A DNA stretch of 64,000 nt from Artemisia argyi (Eukaryota > Streptophyta > Magnoliopsida > Asterales > Asteraceae). Numbering within the stretch: position 1 is the stretch's first letter; each line of letters opens with the position of its first letter. The DNA is taken from the NCBI GenBank assembly GCA_030686995.1, contig CM060704.1, positions 117,778,042 through 117,842,041 of the forward strand, written 5' to 3'. The notes under the pieces were generated by a model that had not been told where the DNA came from, did no database searches, and worked only from the letters and a program-made list of their open reading frames with translations. Shown here piece by piece: positions 37,161 through 50,285 of this stretch. The position numbers were made by a program, and so were the translations under genes.

Positions 37161-40100
37161 TGATTGAGCCCGAACCACCTAACTTATATTAACCAAATAA
37201 TGGTCAACAAAGTCAAATAGCCTAGGTCAATGCTCCGGGTAATATAGGGTATCACCAGGTCGTTAAGTCCCGTTGAAGTGTGAATTGTAACTTTAGCGTA
37301 TTCGTGATCGGGTAATTATTCACAGAAAATGGTTATGATCAGAATTATTTGGAATTTATTAACAAATATAGCTTAGGAAAGCTACGTGATTGATTACGGG
37401 AATTTAGATTACGAAGATTTGAGCTAAAAACTAAAATCGTACGTTTTAATTAAAAAACGTACACAGACGCACAAAACAAAAAGTACAACTGAAGGACGGG
37501 AAGGGTTAAAAGTGTAAAATTGATATTTTTACAATCCTAATAATAAAAGAAAATTTTAAGAAAAATAAAAATTATTTTTACACTATTTAATTATTTATTA
37601 TTAATTAATTACTAATTATCTATTTAATACTAATTAAACTAATTAGAATTATTAAAAATACTAAAAAGACTTAGAAAATTAAGAAAATTTTTATAAATCT
37701 AATTAACCATTACAGGAATCCTAAAAAAGTATAAAAAATTAATTTTATGTATTTTTAATCTAGTTAACTAATTATTATTCTATTTATTAATTAATATCTA
37801 ATTAAACTATTTAAATTATGAAAACTATTAAATGAACAGTAAAAATTCTAGAAAAAATTATAAAAATGTTTTAACTAAAATAAAAGCTAGAAAAAATAAA
37901 AAAACTAGGTTATACTATATAAAATCTAATTATGCTATTTAATTGATTAATATTAATTAAAACTAAATTAAACTAAAAGTAATTAGAAATACCACTAAAT
38001 GACAAAATAAAAATCTGGAAAAATTTGTAAAATTATTTTAACCTAAAATATAATTTCAAAAAATATAAAAGTGACATATTACTTAGAAATAAATTAAAAA
38101 GAAAAATAAATTGATAAATCCTATTAAATAGAAGCTATCACTATTTTTAAAATTGGTTTTTTGGATTTTTTCTTTTTCTAAACTAATAATAAACTAAAAA
38201 CAACTAACTTTAACAAAAACACTTTTGTTTTAACCCAAGGAATAAGCAATGGAAGTGCTTATTACACACACAGTTGACTTTTGTTGACTGTGGAGTGTTT
38301 TTAGCTCAAATGGTGAGGTGTGGGGTCCACACTGATCAAACTTGGTTTCTCTGAGTCTATTGAACAATAATAAGCAACTTTTGAGCAAAGGAATGGCCTG
38401 AATAAGCCAAAAAGGTCAAATAAGCACTTAGCTTATTTTTGACTGATGCAGTTTAAGGGACAAGATTATGGGTCCAAATTAGGTGGGGTCCACAGACTTA
38501 GGGGTCAAACAAAAGGTTCAAAAACACTCCCTGGTAGGAGGGGGGTTGAGGGGAACCAAAAACAGATACCTTGGACCACTGTAGTGGTCACAAACCACCA
38601 CAAAAGGTGGTGGTGTGGATGTGATCTGCTGAGAACAGGGCAATTGGTTGCCCTGCAGGTTACTTCAAAGGGCTGTAGGACCCACCAAACAAAATTCTAA
38701 AAATCTGATAAAATTCACAAAAATCAACTAAGTGGTAGAGATCATTCATGTAAAATTTCAGACCTTGAATCCTAGTATTAAGCAAATTGCAGATCTCCAA
38801 AGTTTGAGCAAAATTTCTGACTCAGCTTTTTGACTTTAGAATAAAACTTGTTTCTTTGACTTTTATGAGATTTGGCTTGATCTAACTAACTCAAATCATT
38901 TTTGTAAGTTAAATTTAGACTGAATTATGTTAAAACTCCAACTTATCTATTGAAATGAAAAGATTTGGGACTCCAAAAACCACCACAGTTAACTGTGGTG
39001 GTGGAACTTTTGTAATTTTGACTTTTCTTTGACAAATGACCTAATCACTGGTTGATTCAAGCACAAATGGACCTAGGTAATGTTCCTAAACAACAAACAA
39101 TAACCACAACTTAGGATTCAGTGGGTGAATCCACTGATCCAAACACCCCTTTAACACTTGACTGTTTTGAGTTTTTGAAGCTAGTGACCAAACTACACCT
39201 TGAACCCAACAACTAACAACCTACTGAGTTATATTTAACATAAATAAGCAGATATAAACAACATTTAACAGCTAAGAAGGCTAAACACAGGTTATGCAAT
39301 AAGTACTTAATAAAATTCAATAACTAGTAACTAAGAGATCTAGCAGGTTAAACCAACTTAAAGCACTATAAACTAACTCACATTAACCATTAAAGCATAA
39401 AAAACACAGTAGCAATAATCTAAACAGTAAACTTAAGCAAATGTAAAAATTGGAAATTGAATTAGAACTTACAAAGCAACTCAGTGTGATCCAAACCAAC
39501 AACTCAGAATACTACTGACCTAACACCTCCCACAAGGTAACTAAACCATGGCCATCCTTGTTATACCATGCTCCAAGATTGATCAGCCTTCATCTTTTGA
39601 TTTTTATTGTTATTTTTTTATTTTTGGTTTCTTGTTTCTAACTGAATTTTAGGGTTCCTAAAAGCTTCAATAAGCTTTATTTGAGCTTATGTGAGCCTAC
39701 ACAGTCCATAGCAACAGATGTAAACATTATTCAAGCTAAATGAAACTTTGAGGTAAAAATAAGCATAAGCTAAATTCAAAAGGAAAACTTGCATTGATTG
39801 ATGGAAATGATTTCAAATTACAATAGAAAACTTAGTACATTGCTTTTTTAACTGAGAATTACACTGGAAATAAAAACGACTAAATTTAGATAAGACTAAA
39901 AATTACACACTGCATATGCTGCTTCTCTTCCCATTTATATGGTACAATTAGGGTTTTTGGATGTCCCTTGTCTTTTCCCAGCAGTTTCCTTGACCATAGG
40001 ATGAGGGGGCTGCAATCTCAGCTGTTCAAATTCTTGGCTGTTTCTTTGAAGATAATTGATGCCAGGGAGTGAACTTGTTTGTTTGTGTTTGTTTGGTGTG

Positions 40101-40944
40101 CAAGGGGGGGGGGGGGAATTGGAGTGTGCAGGTGGAGAAAGGTAGGGGTGATGATGGAGTTTGCTTTGGAGTGTAGCAGGCGTAGGGATGGGAGGGTTGA
40201 GTGGTCAACGCGGGTCAAAGGGGGTGAGTTATTTAGAACGGTTGGAGTGTTTTGGGTGGGCTAAGGTATGGGCCTAGAGGATAAGTGGGCTTGTGGAGTT
40301 ATAAGGTGGGTGGACTGGATTTGGTGGGTTTGGTTTTGGTTTTGTTTTAATTTAGTTTAGGTCCGTTTGGTTTTGGTAACTTTTAAATCACAAGGACCAT
40401 TCATGTAATTTACCGAACCATGAGGGGTGAAAATGGTATGTTTCCAAAATATCCCAAGGGGTGTAATTTGCCAAGTTTTGAATTCCCATGGACCATAAAT
40501 GTAATTTTTCCACTTTTGAAATTCCCGGGGACCATAAATGACAAGTTTCCAAACTTGAAGGACCAATGTTGTAATTTCCTCAAACTCACACCAAAGGATC
40601 ATTTTTGACAATTTTGGATTTTAAGGGGTAAAAGTGTAATTTTCTCAAACTTTATCACCCAAGGACTTATTTTGATAAATTTTGACTTTTCTTTGCCTTG
40701 GGTTGACTTTTCTTTCGTTTTAAACTTCCAGGGACTAGTTTTGCCAAATTTTGAAACTTGAGGGACTGAAACTGCCAATTGTGCAAACTTTGTTCGTTTT
40801 TCATTTGTTTTTAAACATTTTGCATCTAAAACATATAAAACACACTTTTGGGATAATTTGTGCATTTTGATGCGTTTTTGGGTGTTTTTGGATGTTTTGG
40901 CAGTCCAGATACGATAAAAATGATGAGTGTTTGAGCACTCATCA
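37161..40944 (-). mobile_element. 3' LTR of element B
   Basis: 3,784 bp. It starts (minus strand) with a terminal hairpin TGATGAGTG...CACTCATCA at 40921-40944 and ends GGGCTCAATCA at 37161. A perfect 24-bp palindrome with half-site ACCACCACAGTT lies at 38979-39002. A run of 12 G occurs near 40107. No gene is present. Confidence 0.92.
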
Positions 40945-41822
40945 ATCCCCCACACTAAGCTATTGCTAGTCCCTAGCAATCTTTTGAGAAAAACTTGATG
41001 GATTTTAAACTCTTTACTAAAAGCCATCACTTCTGGAGTAGCCAGTTGTAAGAACTGTGGCACACCTGATAACCGTGTGATTTTGAGCAAACCACCAGCT
41101 GTCAACGGATTTGATAAGTCTTTACCAGGAGCCGTTTGCTCCTGGACTAGCCAGCATCTTGATGGACCTAGTCAACATCTTGGTGAGCTGATTACCAATT
41201 ATGGTTTTTCCACGGCCTTTACCACAAGCCATAATCTTGCGGGCTAGCCAACTCATTTGTTTTCGGGGAGTTGATGACCCATACAATTTTGGGCAAATTG
41301 CCAGCCGTAAACGGATTTGAGTTGTCTTTACCAAGAGCCGTTTGCTCCTGGACTAGCCAATCCCTTTTATCGCTTGGATAAGGCGGACTGATTACCACAA
41401 AAATTTTGAAATAAAGTGAAAAATTTTTGAAAAATTTGGCCAAAATGGGGGTACTTGAAAGTATTTTGCGATAAAATTCGCTAGAATTTCCCCCCCACAC
41501 TTAGAAATGAATATTGTCCTCCATATTCAAAGTCCCGGCTATTATGCCGAATCTATGAACGTAAAAAGATAATATTCGAAGCTAACTGTGGAAATTTGTT
41601 TTGTATTTTTCACTTTATTTATCTGTACATACAATCACACTTTTTTTTTTTTTTTTTTTTTGAACTTATATACATATATACATTTTTCAAATAGCGGGGG
41701 GTTGGCCATTCCCCCACACTAGGGTGGTAGAAAGTAGAAAGAAGTCAGAAATACGGGTGAAAACCCGTATATGTTTGCTAATTTTTGTTCACCGAGTCAC
41801 TAGCTTGACTCGATCCCCGAAT
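40945..41822 (-). other. 3' untranslated region of element B
   Basis: Between the pol stop and the 3' LTR. It holds a T run at about 41640-41661, repeats of a GAGCCGTTTGCTCCTGGACTAG-type phrase in part (near 41130 and 41335), and the polypurine tract. No env-like frame is convincing. Confidence 0.7.
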
Positions 41823-42568
41823 TTAATTGTCCTTGGGGAAAGTTTGGAGATCCGTGACAACCATGGATGGTATGTCCTCTCCAAAGTAATGTTTCAACCG
41901 ATGTCCATTCACTTTGAAATTAGGTCCGTCATTTTGTGATAACTCGACGGTGCCATAAGGATAAACCTTAACGATAGTGAATGGACCAGTCCATCGGGTT
42001 TTGAGCTTTCCCGAGAAGATCTTGAGTCTAGAGTTGAAAAGAAGGACTCGATCACCAACGTTGAAAACGCGGTTTTTGATCTTGGAGTCATGAATCTTCT
42101 TTGTCTTTTCTTTATAGATCAAAGAGTTCTCGTAAGCTTGATCACGAAGTTCATTTAATTCATTCAGTTGAACTTTCCTATGATCACCCGCCGTTTTGAG
42201 GTCGAAATTAGCATGCTTGAGAGCCCAATAGGCTTTATGCTCAAGCTCGATCGGAAGATGGCACGCTTTCCCGTACACAAGTTTATAAGGCGTACACCCA
42301 ATGGGTGTTTTATACGCCGTACGGAAAGCCCAAAGTGCATCATCTAATTTATCCGACCAAGATGCACGATTTTCCCCAACGGTTCTTTCCAATATTCTCT
42401 TTATGCCTCGATTGGAAACTTCTACTTGTCCACTTGTTTGAGGGTGGCACGTAGTAGAAAGACGGTGAGTTACACCATACTTTTGCATGACTTTATCGAA
42501 TTTGTCATTGCAAAAATGCGTACCACGATCACTAATTATAGCACGTGGAGTTCCAAATCGAGCATACT
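41823..42568 (-). pseudogene. Element B integrase, C-terminal part (shifted frame)
   Basis: Continuation of the element B integrase in a different frame after a short deletion. It shows [16 protein letters not shown] with the second catalytic Asp, the [15 protein letters not shown] region with the catalytic Glu, [15 protein letters not shown], and a basic C-terminal domain with [13 protein letters not shown] and WTGPF. It ends with a stop at 41823. The residues usually lying between NDARV and the RFGTPR stretch are missing, which explains the frame change. Confidence 0.9.
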
Positions 42569-45500
42569 CGGGCATCATTTGTGGGTAAAGCTTTTGCTTC
42601 GACCCATTTTGACAAATAGTCAACTGCCACGAGTATATACTTGTTTCCATGAGATGACGGAAATGGCCCCATAAAGTCGATGCCCGAAACGTCAAATATT
42701 TCACAAACTTGAATTGCATTTTGTGGCATTTCATTCTTTTGTGAAATATTCCCGTGACGTTGACAAGCGTCACAGGATTTGACCAATTCATGGGCATCTT
42801 TGTAGATTGTGGGCCAAAAGAAACCGGATTCAAACACCTTTTTGGCGGTGTAATTTGGATTGTGGTGGCCCCCCGTGGGACCAGCATGGCAAGCCTTTAA
42901 GATTTTAGCGGCTTCTTGACCATATACACACCGCCGGATGACTTGATCCGCACAGATTTTGAACAAGTAGGGGTCGTCCCAAAAGTAATGTTTGACATCT
43001 TTGAAAAATTTATTTTTTTGTTGGGACGACATCCCTTTCACAATGAAGTTACCCGCAAGATAGTTTGCAAAGTCGGCAAACCATGGGGTAATCGAGTCTC
43101 CACGAAATGAAACCGCATTGAGGGTTTCGAGAGGAAATGTTTCATTTATTTCATTTTTCTCGAAAGCATCTTGGTGGGGGTTTTCAAGACGGGAGAGATG
43201 ATCAGCAGCTAGGTTCTCAGCTCCTTTTTTATCACGAATAATGATATCAAATTCCTGAAGGAGGAGAACCCAACGAAGAAGTCTCGGCTTTGCATCTTGT
43301 TTTGCAAAAAGGTACTTCAAAGCCGAGTGATCCGTATACACTATGATTTTTGTCAAGATCAAATATGACCGGAATTTCTCAAAGGCATACACCACAGCTA
43401 ATAATTCTTTTTCAGTGGTGGTGTAATGACTTTGAGCCTCAGTCATCGTTTTGCTTGCATAGTGTATAGGCTGAAAGTGTTTAGACCTGCGTTGCCCCAA
43501 GACTGCCCCTATAGCATAATCGCTAGCATCACACATAAGTTCAAAGGGCAAGTCCCAATCGGGGGCAACAAGAATAGGTGCCTCGGTAAGCCTTTTCTTT
43601 AATGTTTCAAAGGCTTCGATGCACTCGGGGGAGAAGATAAAAGGAGCATCCTTTTCGAGGAGATGGGTCATAGGCCGGGCGATTTTAGAAAAATCTTGAA
43701 TAAATCTACGGTAAAAACCGGCGTGACCCAAAAAGCTCCTAACACCTTTCACAGTCGTGGGATGAGGCAATTTTGCAATGACGTCCACTTTGGCACGATC
43801 AACCTCAATCCCGTTTTTTGAAATTTTATGGCCGAGGACAATGCCCTCTTTGACCATAAAGTGACTCTTCTCCCAATTTAGACACAACTTTGTGTCTTCA
43901 CAACGTTTTAGCATATTGTCTAAATGGGAGAGGCATGTTTGAAACGAATCCCCAATGACCGAAAAATCGTCCATGAAGACCTCCATAGTTTTTCCGATCA
44001 TGTCGGAAAAAATGGCCATCATACATCTTTGAAACGTGCCCGGAGCATTACATAAGCCAAATGGCATACGTTTATATGCGAAAGTTCCATAGGGGTACGT
44101 GAAAGTGGTCTTTTCTTGGTCTTGCGGGTCAATGGGAATCTGAAAGTAACCCGAGAAACCATCGAGGAAGCAATAATACTCATTCCTCGCTAATCTCTCG
44201 AGCATCTGATCCATAAAGGGCAGAGGAAAATGATCTTTGCGGGTGGCGTCATTTAACTTACGATAATCAATACAGACGCGCCAACCCGTAACCAAACGAG
44301 TTGGAATTAACTCATTCTCCTCATTTGTGACAACAGTAATGCCACCCTTTTTTGGAACACAATGGATTGGGCTGACCCAAGGACTGTCCGAGATAGGGGA
44401 AATCAATCCGGCATCAAGAAGTTTTAAAACCTCTTGTTTGATAACCTCGTGAATTTTTGGATTCACCCTTCTTTGTTGTTGGACTGCAGGTTTGAAGTCG
44501 TCCTCCATTAAAATTTTATGAGTACAGAATTCAGGGTCAATGCCCTTGATGTCGGAGAGACGCCAAGCAATTGCTTGTTTATGAGACTTCAAAACCTTTA
44601 TGAGAGCAGCCTTTTCCTCATCACTTAAGTCTTTGGCAATTATGACGGGTAATTTATCATCACCCTCCAGAAATGCATATTCAAGATGAGGCGGCAAGTC
44701 CTTAAGTTCAACCTCAGGGAAGTCATCAGTTTTCTCAACATTTTTGACCTCCTCTTTATGAAGTTGTTGTGGTAGAACAGGAAGAGGAGAGGGATCTTCG
44801 TTTAACAATTTTTCAAGCATGAGAATATCCCTCTCGAGGTCGATCTCTTGGTTATCGACTCCATCGGGAATCGAATCACTTTTGAGAAACGCCTCCATTT
44901 CTTCTAAGATGAAGTCACTTCCCTCAAACGGAGTGAGGGAAGGAGAAGAATTGGCTATGATGGGGTGAGAAGACTGAGTGAGGTTTTCACTCGAAGAATC
45001 ATCAATGAAACCTAAAATCTCTTGAGCATACTCCTCAGCAGCAACATCGATGACATCAATTTGATTCACCGATTCACAGTCATAATTGGAGGAGTATCTC
45101 GAAGTTTGATTTAGGTTGAAGGTTATGGCTTCCGTTCCAACACGTAATGTGATCTCATGCTCAAATACATCGATAAGAGCTCGCCCAGTTCTAAGGAATC
45201 CCCGCCCAAGAATGAGAGGGACCCTTGAATCGGCATCAAAGTCAACAATCACAAAATCTGCCGGAAAATGGAACTTCCCCACTTTAACGAATACGTCCTC
45301 GGCAATGCCAATGGGACGAGAAATCGAACGATCGGCAAGCTCTAAAGTCATGCACGTGGGGGTAAGTTCGGGAAGAGAGAGTTTCTTCCACACAGAATAT
45401 GGCATCAGGTTAATGCTAGCACCTAGATCGGCCAAGGCGAAGCAATCAACCATACCCGGGAAAGTACAAGGAATGAGAAATTTCCCGGGATCTCCAAGCT

Positions 45501-47592
45501 TTTCAGGAAGCTTTTTCAAAAGAACCGCAGAGCAGTTCTCATTCAGAGGAGTTCTTGCCATCTCAAATAATTTTTCTTTATTACTCAACAGATTTTTGAT
45601 TGTCGATGCAAACTTGGGCATCAAGAGAATAGCATCCGCGAAGCTGATATCAAAATGCAAATCTTGGAAGATTTGGAAAAATTTATCCATTTGGTGATTA
45701 GCTTTTTCGCGGAGCTTTTGTTCACTGAGACGTGATGGATAGGGAATAGAAGTTTTGGATTTAGGGCTGTCCACTGGAGTTTCTGGTGGTTCAAAGACAA
45801 CTCCAGGCTTACATCTGGTTTCAGGAATAACCTGAGGTTGGACGTGTGCTGTACTTCGTGGGCTAGGATTTTGCACTTTGTCCTTTGTCACCTCAGGTTC
45901 ACGATTCACTACCTTTGGAGGAGAAGAAGAGGTAGTAGGAATCGCGGGTTCATCATATGAAGCACCACTTCGTGTTGTGATCGCCTTAGCATCGCCCCTC
46001 GGGTTAGCGATCGTGTTGCTCGGTAAAGTAGTACCTGAGCCCGAGGGTCGATCATTTAAAGACTTCTTGATGTCAGAAATCTGGCTGACCAGCAACTTGT
46101 TCAACTCTTCTTGGGACTTCATGAATTGTTTTAACAACTCGTCAGATGAAGGCCCGGTTGGAACAATGGCTTGATTCGGATTAGGAATATTTGGAGCTCG
46201 ATTGTTCGGATTTGGACCTTGATTTTGAAAATTACCCTGATTAGGGTTGTTGTTTCCATGAAAATATCCCGGATTGAAATTACTCTGACCTTGGTTCCGA
46301 TTAAAGTTTCCTTGATTTTGTTGTTGGAAACCTTGATTTTGGAATCCTTGGTTTTGATTGTGAAAACCGTGGCCCTGATTGAAGTTACTTTGGTTTTGAT
46401 AACCTTGGTTTTGATAACCTTGGTTAGCTCTATTTTGATTTTGGCCACGGTTTTGGACATTTTGGTTTTGATTAAAACCAGGAGGTCCAGGATAATGATG
46501 TTGAGGACGATAGCTAGGGTCCATAGGAGGGCGATATTGATTGCCTCCCTGATTTTGGGACCCCGCTAAAGCATGAGCTTCGTATGGAGTACCATCAGTA
46601 GCTGTGCAATTGTAGTAGGCATGTGGCCCACCACAAGTTACACAGACTTCCACTTTTTTAACCTCAGCAGGTGGAGGATGTTGTGGAAATGAGACTTTCT
46701 TTGTTTGGGCGAGAACCAAAGCTTGGATCGCTTCAGTAAGCTTGTCAATCTTAGCATCCGTGCTAGATTGACTCACAGAAGATGAAGTGGAAGGACCCGC
46801 ATTAATTTGGGAAACAATCGGTTTGCTTCGTGTAGAGCGGACCTTAGACTTGTTTTCTATGATTTGCAAAGCTTCTTTTGTGGTTTTACTCAAAAAGTTG
46901 CCTCCCGCGGAGGCATTGAGTGAATCCTGATCAGCTTGGCTCACGCCATTGTAAAACGTATCGAGTTGCATCAACTCAGAGAAACCATGATGTGGACACT
47001 TGCGAAGTAATTCTTTGAAACGATCCCACGCTTCACCAAAAGATTCATCATATTTTTGGGTGAACTTGGTGATTTCGTTCTTAAGACTCGTGGTCTTGGA
47101 AGGTGGGAAGAATTCATTCACAAACTTTTTGACAAGATCTTCCCAAGTCTCAATAGATCGTGGAGGTTGTTTTTCAAGCCAAATCCGGGCTTGTCCCTCC
47201 AAGGAGAATGGGAAGAGAAGAAGTTTTATTGCTTCACACGGGACATTTTTGTACTTGATGGTCGATGTGATTTTATTGAACCATCGAATATGAGCATGAG
47301 GATCGTCCCTCTCAAAACCGTAGAATTGACTTGAGGTCACAAGATTGAGTAACCCGGTTTTGAGCTCAAAACTATCAGCCACGATGGCTGGAACGACAAT
47401 GGCATCTCCGTAACCCTCGATGGGTGCTTGGAGAAGTTCACACATGGGACGGTCTTCCGCCATGGTGACAGTGGGTGTGGCAACAGTACGGATCTCAGAT
47501 CCGACTGTTGGTGCTGAACGTCTACGAGGTCTTCTAGGTTTTTGTACAAGCTCACGTAATGGGCTAGTAGACCTAGAAGAACGAGTGCGCAT
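42532..47592 (-). CDS. Element B Gag-Pol (Athila-like), frame broken late
   Basis: A single open frame of 1,686 codons; the start has an in-frame TAG two codons upstream. Gag core is about residues 85-250 ([30 protein letters not shown]). A CX2CX3HX4C knuckle [13 protein letters not shown] is at 317-329, then a Gln/Asn/Gly-rich segment at 345-475. The protease-like [10 protein letters not shown] is at 721-730. RT shows [20 protein letters not shown] and FMDD (1205-1208). RNase H shows [13 protein letters not shown] (1353 on), EKELLAVV and YTDHSAL. The integrase zinc finger ends CDACQRHG (about 1605-1612) and its first Asp is in GIDFMGPF. A short deletion near 42,568 shifts the frame. DLGAS and the FMDD box fit the Athila lineage. 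Confidence 0.95.
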   Translation of the reverse strand: MRTRSSRSTSPLRELVQKPRRPRRRSAPTVGSEIRTVATPTVTMAEDRPMCELLQAPIEGYGDAIVVPAIVADSFELKTGLLNLVTSSQFYGFERDDPHAHIRWFNKITSTIKYKNVPCEAIKLLLFPFSLEGQARIWLEKQPPRSIETWEDLVKKFVNEFFPPSKTTSLKNEITKFTQKYDESFGEAWDRFKELLRKCPHHGFSELMQLDTFYNGVSQADQDSLNASAGGNFLSKTTKEALQIIENKSKVRSTRSKPIVSQINAGPSTSSSVSQSSTDAKIDKLTEAIQALVLAQTKKVSFPQHPPPAEVKKVEVCVTCGGPHAYYNCTATDGTPYEAHALAGSQNQGGNQYRPPMDPSYRPQHHYPGPPGFNQNQNVQNRGQNQNRANQGYQNQGYQNQSNFNQGHGFHNQNQGFQNQGFQQQNQGNFNRNQGQSNFNPGYFHGNNNPNQGNFQNQGPNPNNRAPNIPNPNQAIVPTGPSSDELLKQFMKSQEELNKLLVSQISDIKKSLNDRPSGSGTTLPSNTIANPRGDAKAITTRSGASYDEPAIPTTSSSPPKVVNREPEVTKDKVQNPSPRSTAHVQPQVIPETRCKPGVVFEPPETPVDSPKSKTSIPYPSRLSEQKLREKANHQMDKFFQIFQDLHFDISFADAILLMPKFASTIKNLLSNKEKLFEMARTPLNENCSAVLLKKLPEKLGDPGKFLIPCTFPGMVDCFALADLGASINLMPYSVWKKLSLPELTPTCMTLELADRSISRPIGIAEDVFVKVGKFHFPADFVIVDFDADSRVPLILGRGFLRTGRALIDVFEHEITLRVGTEAITFNLNQTSRYSSNYDCESVNQIDVIDVAAEEYAQEILGFIDDSSSENLTQSSHPIIANSSPSLTPFEGSDFILEEMEAFLKSDSIPDGVDNQEIDLERDILMLEKLLNEDPSPLPVLPQQLHKEEVKNVEKTDDFPEVELKDLPPHLEYAFLEGDDKLPVIIAKDLSDEEKAALIKVLKSHKQAIAWRLSDIKGIDPEFCTHKILMEDDFKPAVQQQRRVNPKIHEVIKQEVLKLLDAGLISPISDSPWVSPIHCVPKKGGITVVTNEENELIPTRLVTGWRVCIDYRKLNDATRKDHFPLPFMDQMLERLARNEYYCFLDGFSGYFQIPIDPQDQEKTTFTYPYGTFAYKRMPFGLCNAPGTFQRCMMAIFSDMIGKTMEVFMDDFSVIGDSFQTCLSHLDNMLKRCEDTKLCLNWEKSHFMVKEGIVLGHKISKNGIEVDRAKVDVIAKLPHPTTVKGVRSFLGHAGFYRRFIQDFSKIARPMTHLLEKDAPFIFSPECIEAFETLKKRLTEAPILVAPDWDLPFELMCDASDYAIGAVLGQRRSKHFQPIHYASKTMTEAQSHYTTTEKELLAVVYAFEKFRSYLILTKIIVYTDHSALKYLFAKQDAKPRLLRWVLLLQEFDIIIRDKKGAENLAADHLSRLENPHQDAFEKNEINETFPLETLNAVSFRGDSITPWFADFANYLAGNFIVKGMSSQQKNKFFKDVKHYFWDDPYLFKICADQVIRRCVYGQEAAKILKACHAGPTGGHHNPNYTAKKVFESGFFWPTIYKDAHELVKSCDACQRHGNISQKNEMPQNAIQVCEIFDVSGIDFMGPFPSSHGNKYILVAVDYLSKWVEAKALPTNDARVCSIWNSTCYN

Positions 47593-48120
47593 GCACTAGG
47601 AACAAAAATCAATCAAAACAAAGTCGAGACAAAACCACAGTGAACTTAAACCAATAATCACAAGTGAGTGGCTTCTTTAGAAAAGGTACACCACTCACAA
47701 GGATACAAAGGCAAGTTTTAATCTTTTTGATTTGGGAACTTATTTGTTCACACCCCCAGTTGGAAGGTGTTCTGTCTTGGTTTGCGACGGTTTATTTTTA
47801 TGTAGAATTATTATTCACAACAAAAAGACGAATGTTTTTGTGTTTTGTGTATGGGTTTAAAAACTTTTGGAAAATATTTTTGGTATCGTTTCGTTTACCA
47901 AAATCGTTTTTCTTTAAGAATCACCTTAAAAGAAAACCGAATCAGAAAACGTTGCGATCTATTTTGTTGTTTTTAATTTTTTTGGTGTTTTAACACTTTA
48001 GGAAAAGTGTTAATGACTTTTTTGTATTTTGATTATGAAAATATACACAAGTGGTGGTATTTGTACAGTGAGTGAGGTGAGATAACACTAATCTCAAATA
48101 ACGCTAAAGAAACGCGCACA
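47593..48120 (-). other. Leader of element B
   Basis: 528 bp between the primer-binding site and the gag start. It is T/A-rich with no supported gene; one 109-codon plus-strand frame (47664-47993) lacks any known motif. Confidence 0.7.
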
Positions 48121-48140
48121 CTTCCCCGGCAGCGGCGCCA
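48121..48140 (-). promoter_or_regulatory. Primer-binding site of element B (tRNA-Asp type)
   Basis: On the minus strand TGGCGCCGCTGCCGGGGAAG, a few bases after the LTR end. This resembles the site complementary to tRNA-Asp used by Athila-type elements. Confidence 0.85.
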
Positions 48141-50285
48141 AATTTTGATTGAGCCCGAACCACCTAACTTATATTAACCAAATAATGGTCAACAAAGTCA
48201 AATAGCCTAGGTCAATGCTCCGGGTAATATAGGGTATCACCAGGTCGTTAAGTCCCGTTGAAGTGTGAAAGTGTGAATTGTAACTTTAGCGTATTCGTGA
48301 TCGGGTAATTATTCACAGAAAATGGTTATGATCAGAATTATTTGGAATTTATTAACAAATATAGCTTAGGAAAGCTACGTGATTGATTACGGGAATTTAG
48401 ATTACGAAGATTTGAGCTAAAAACTAAAAACGTACGTTTTAATTAAAAAACGTACACAGACACACAAAACAAAAAGTACAACTGAAGGACGGGAAGGGTT
48501 AAAAGTGTAAAATTGATATTTTTACAATCTTAATAATAAAAGAAAATTTTAAGAAAAATAAAAATTATTTTTACACTATTTAATTATTTATTATTAATTA
48601 ATTACTAATTATCTATTTAATACTAATTAAACTAATTAGAATTATTAAAAATACTAAAAAGACTTAGAAAATTAAGAAAATTTTTATAAATCTATTTAAC
48701 CATTACAGGAATCCTAAAAAATTATAAAAAGTTAATTTTATGTATTTTTAAACTAGTTAACTAATTATTATTCTATTTATTAATTAATATCTAATTAAAC
48801 TATTTAAATTATGAAAACTATTAAATGAACAGTAAAAATTCTAGAAAAAATTATAAAAATGTTTTAACTAAAATAAAAGCTAGAAAAAATATAAAAACTA
48901 GATTATATTATATAAAATCTAATTATGCTATTTAATTGATTAATATTAATTAAAACTAAATTAAACTAAAAGTAATTAGAAATACCACTAAATGACAAAA
49001 TAAAAATCTGGAAAAATTTGTAAAATTATTTTAACCTAAAATATAATTTCTAAAAATATAAAAGTGACATATTACTTAGAAATAAATTAAAAAGAAAAAT
49101 AAATTGATAAATCCTATTAAATAGAAGCTATCACTATTTTTAAAATTGGTTTTTTGGATTTTTTCTTTTTCTAAACTAATAATAAACTAAAAACAACTAA
49201 CTTTAACAAAAACACTTTTGTTTTAACCCAAGGAATAAGCAATGGAAGTGCTTATTACACACACAGTTGACTTTTGTTGACTGTGGAGTGTTTTTAGCTC
49301 AAATGGTGAGGTGTGGGGTCCACACTGATCAAACTTGGTTTCTCTGAGTCTATTGAACAATAATAAGCAACTTTTGAGCAAAGGAATGGCCTGAATAAGC
49401 CAAAAAGGTCAAATAAGCACTTAGCTTATTTTTGACTGATGCAGTTTAAGGGACAAGATTATGGGTCCAAATTAGGTGGGGTCCACAGACTTAGGGGTCA
49501 AACAAAAGGTTCAAAAACACTCCCTGGTAGGAGGGGGGTTGAGGGGAACCAAAAACAGATACCTTGGACCACTGTAGTGGTCACAAACCACCACAAAAGG
49601 TGGTGGTGTGGATGTGATCTGCTGAGAACAGGGCAATTGGTTGCCCTGCAGGTTACTTCAAAGGGCTGTGGGACCCACCAAACAAAATTCTAAAAATCTG
49701 ATAAAATTCACAAAAATCAACTAAGTGGTAGAGATCATTCATGTAAAATTTCAGACCTTGAATCCTAGTATTAAGCAAATTGCAGATCTCCAAAGTTTGA
49801 GCAAAATTTCTGACTCAGCTTTTTGACTTTAGAATAAAACTTGTTTCTTTGACTTTTATGAGATTTGGCTTGATCTAACTAACTCAAATCATGTTTGTAA
49901 GTTAAATTTAGACTGAATTATGTTAAAACTTCAACTTATCTATTGAAATTAAAAGATTTGGGACTCCAAAAACCACCACAGTTAACTGTGGTGGTGGAAC
50001 TTTTGTAATTTTGACTTTTCTTTGACAAATGACCTAATCACTGGTTGATTCAAGCACAAATGGACCTAGGTAATGTTCCTAAACAACAAACAACAACCAC
50101 AACTTAGGATTCAGTGGGTGAATCCACTGATCCAAACACCCCTTTAACACTTGACTGTTTTGAGTTTTTGAAGCTAGTGACCAAACTACACCTTGAACCC
50201 AACAACTAACAACCTACTGAGTTATATTTAACATAAATAAGCAGATATAAACAACATTTAACAGCTAAGAAGGCTAAACACAGGT

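Noticed and set aside
38446..38700. 84-codon frame, repeated at 49439-49693
   Set aside because: It lies inside the LTR of element B and repeats only because the LTR is duplicated; no known motif.
40599..41105. 168-codon minus-strand frame
   Set aside because: It spans the LTR border and polypurine tract of element B; partly repeated at 59896-60309 only because of the LTR copy.
45116..45697. 193-codon plus-strand frame
   Set aside because: Antisense shadow of the element B gag-pol frame, which carries all recognisable motifs.
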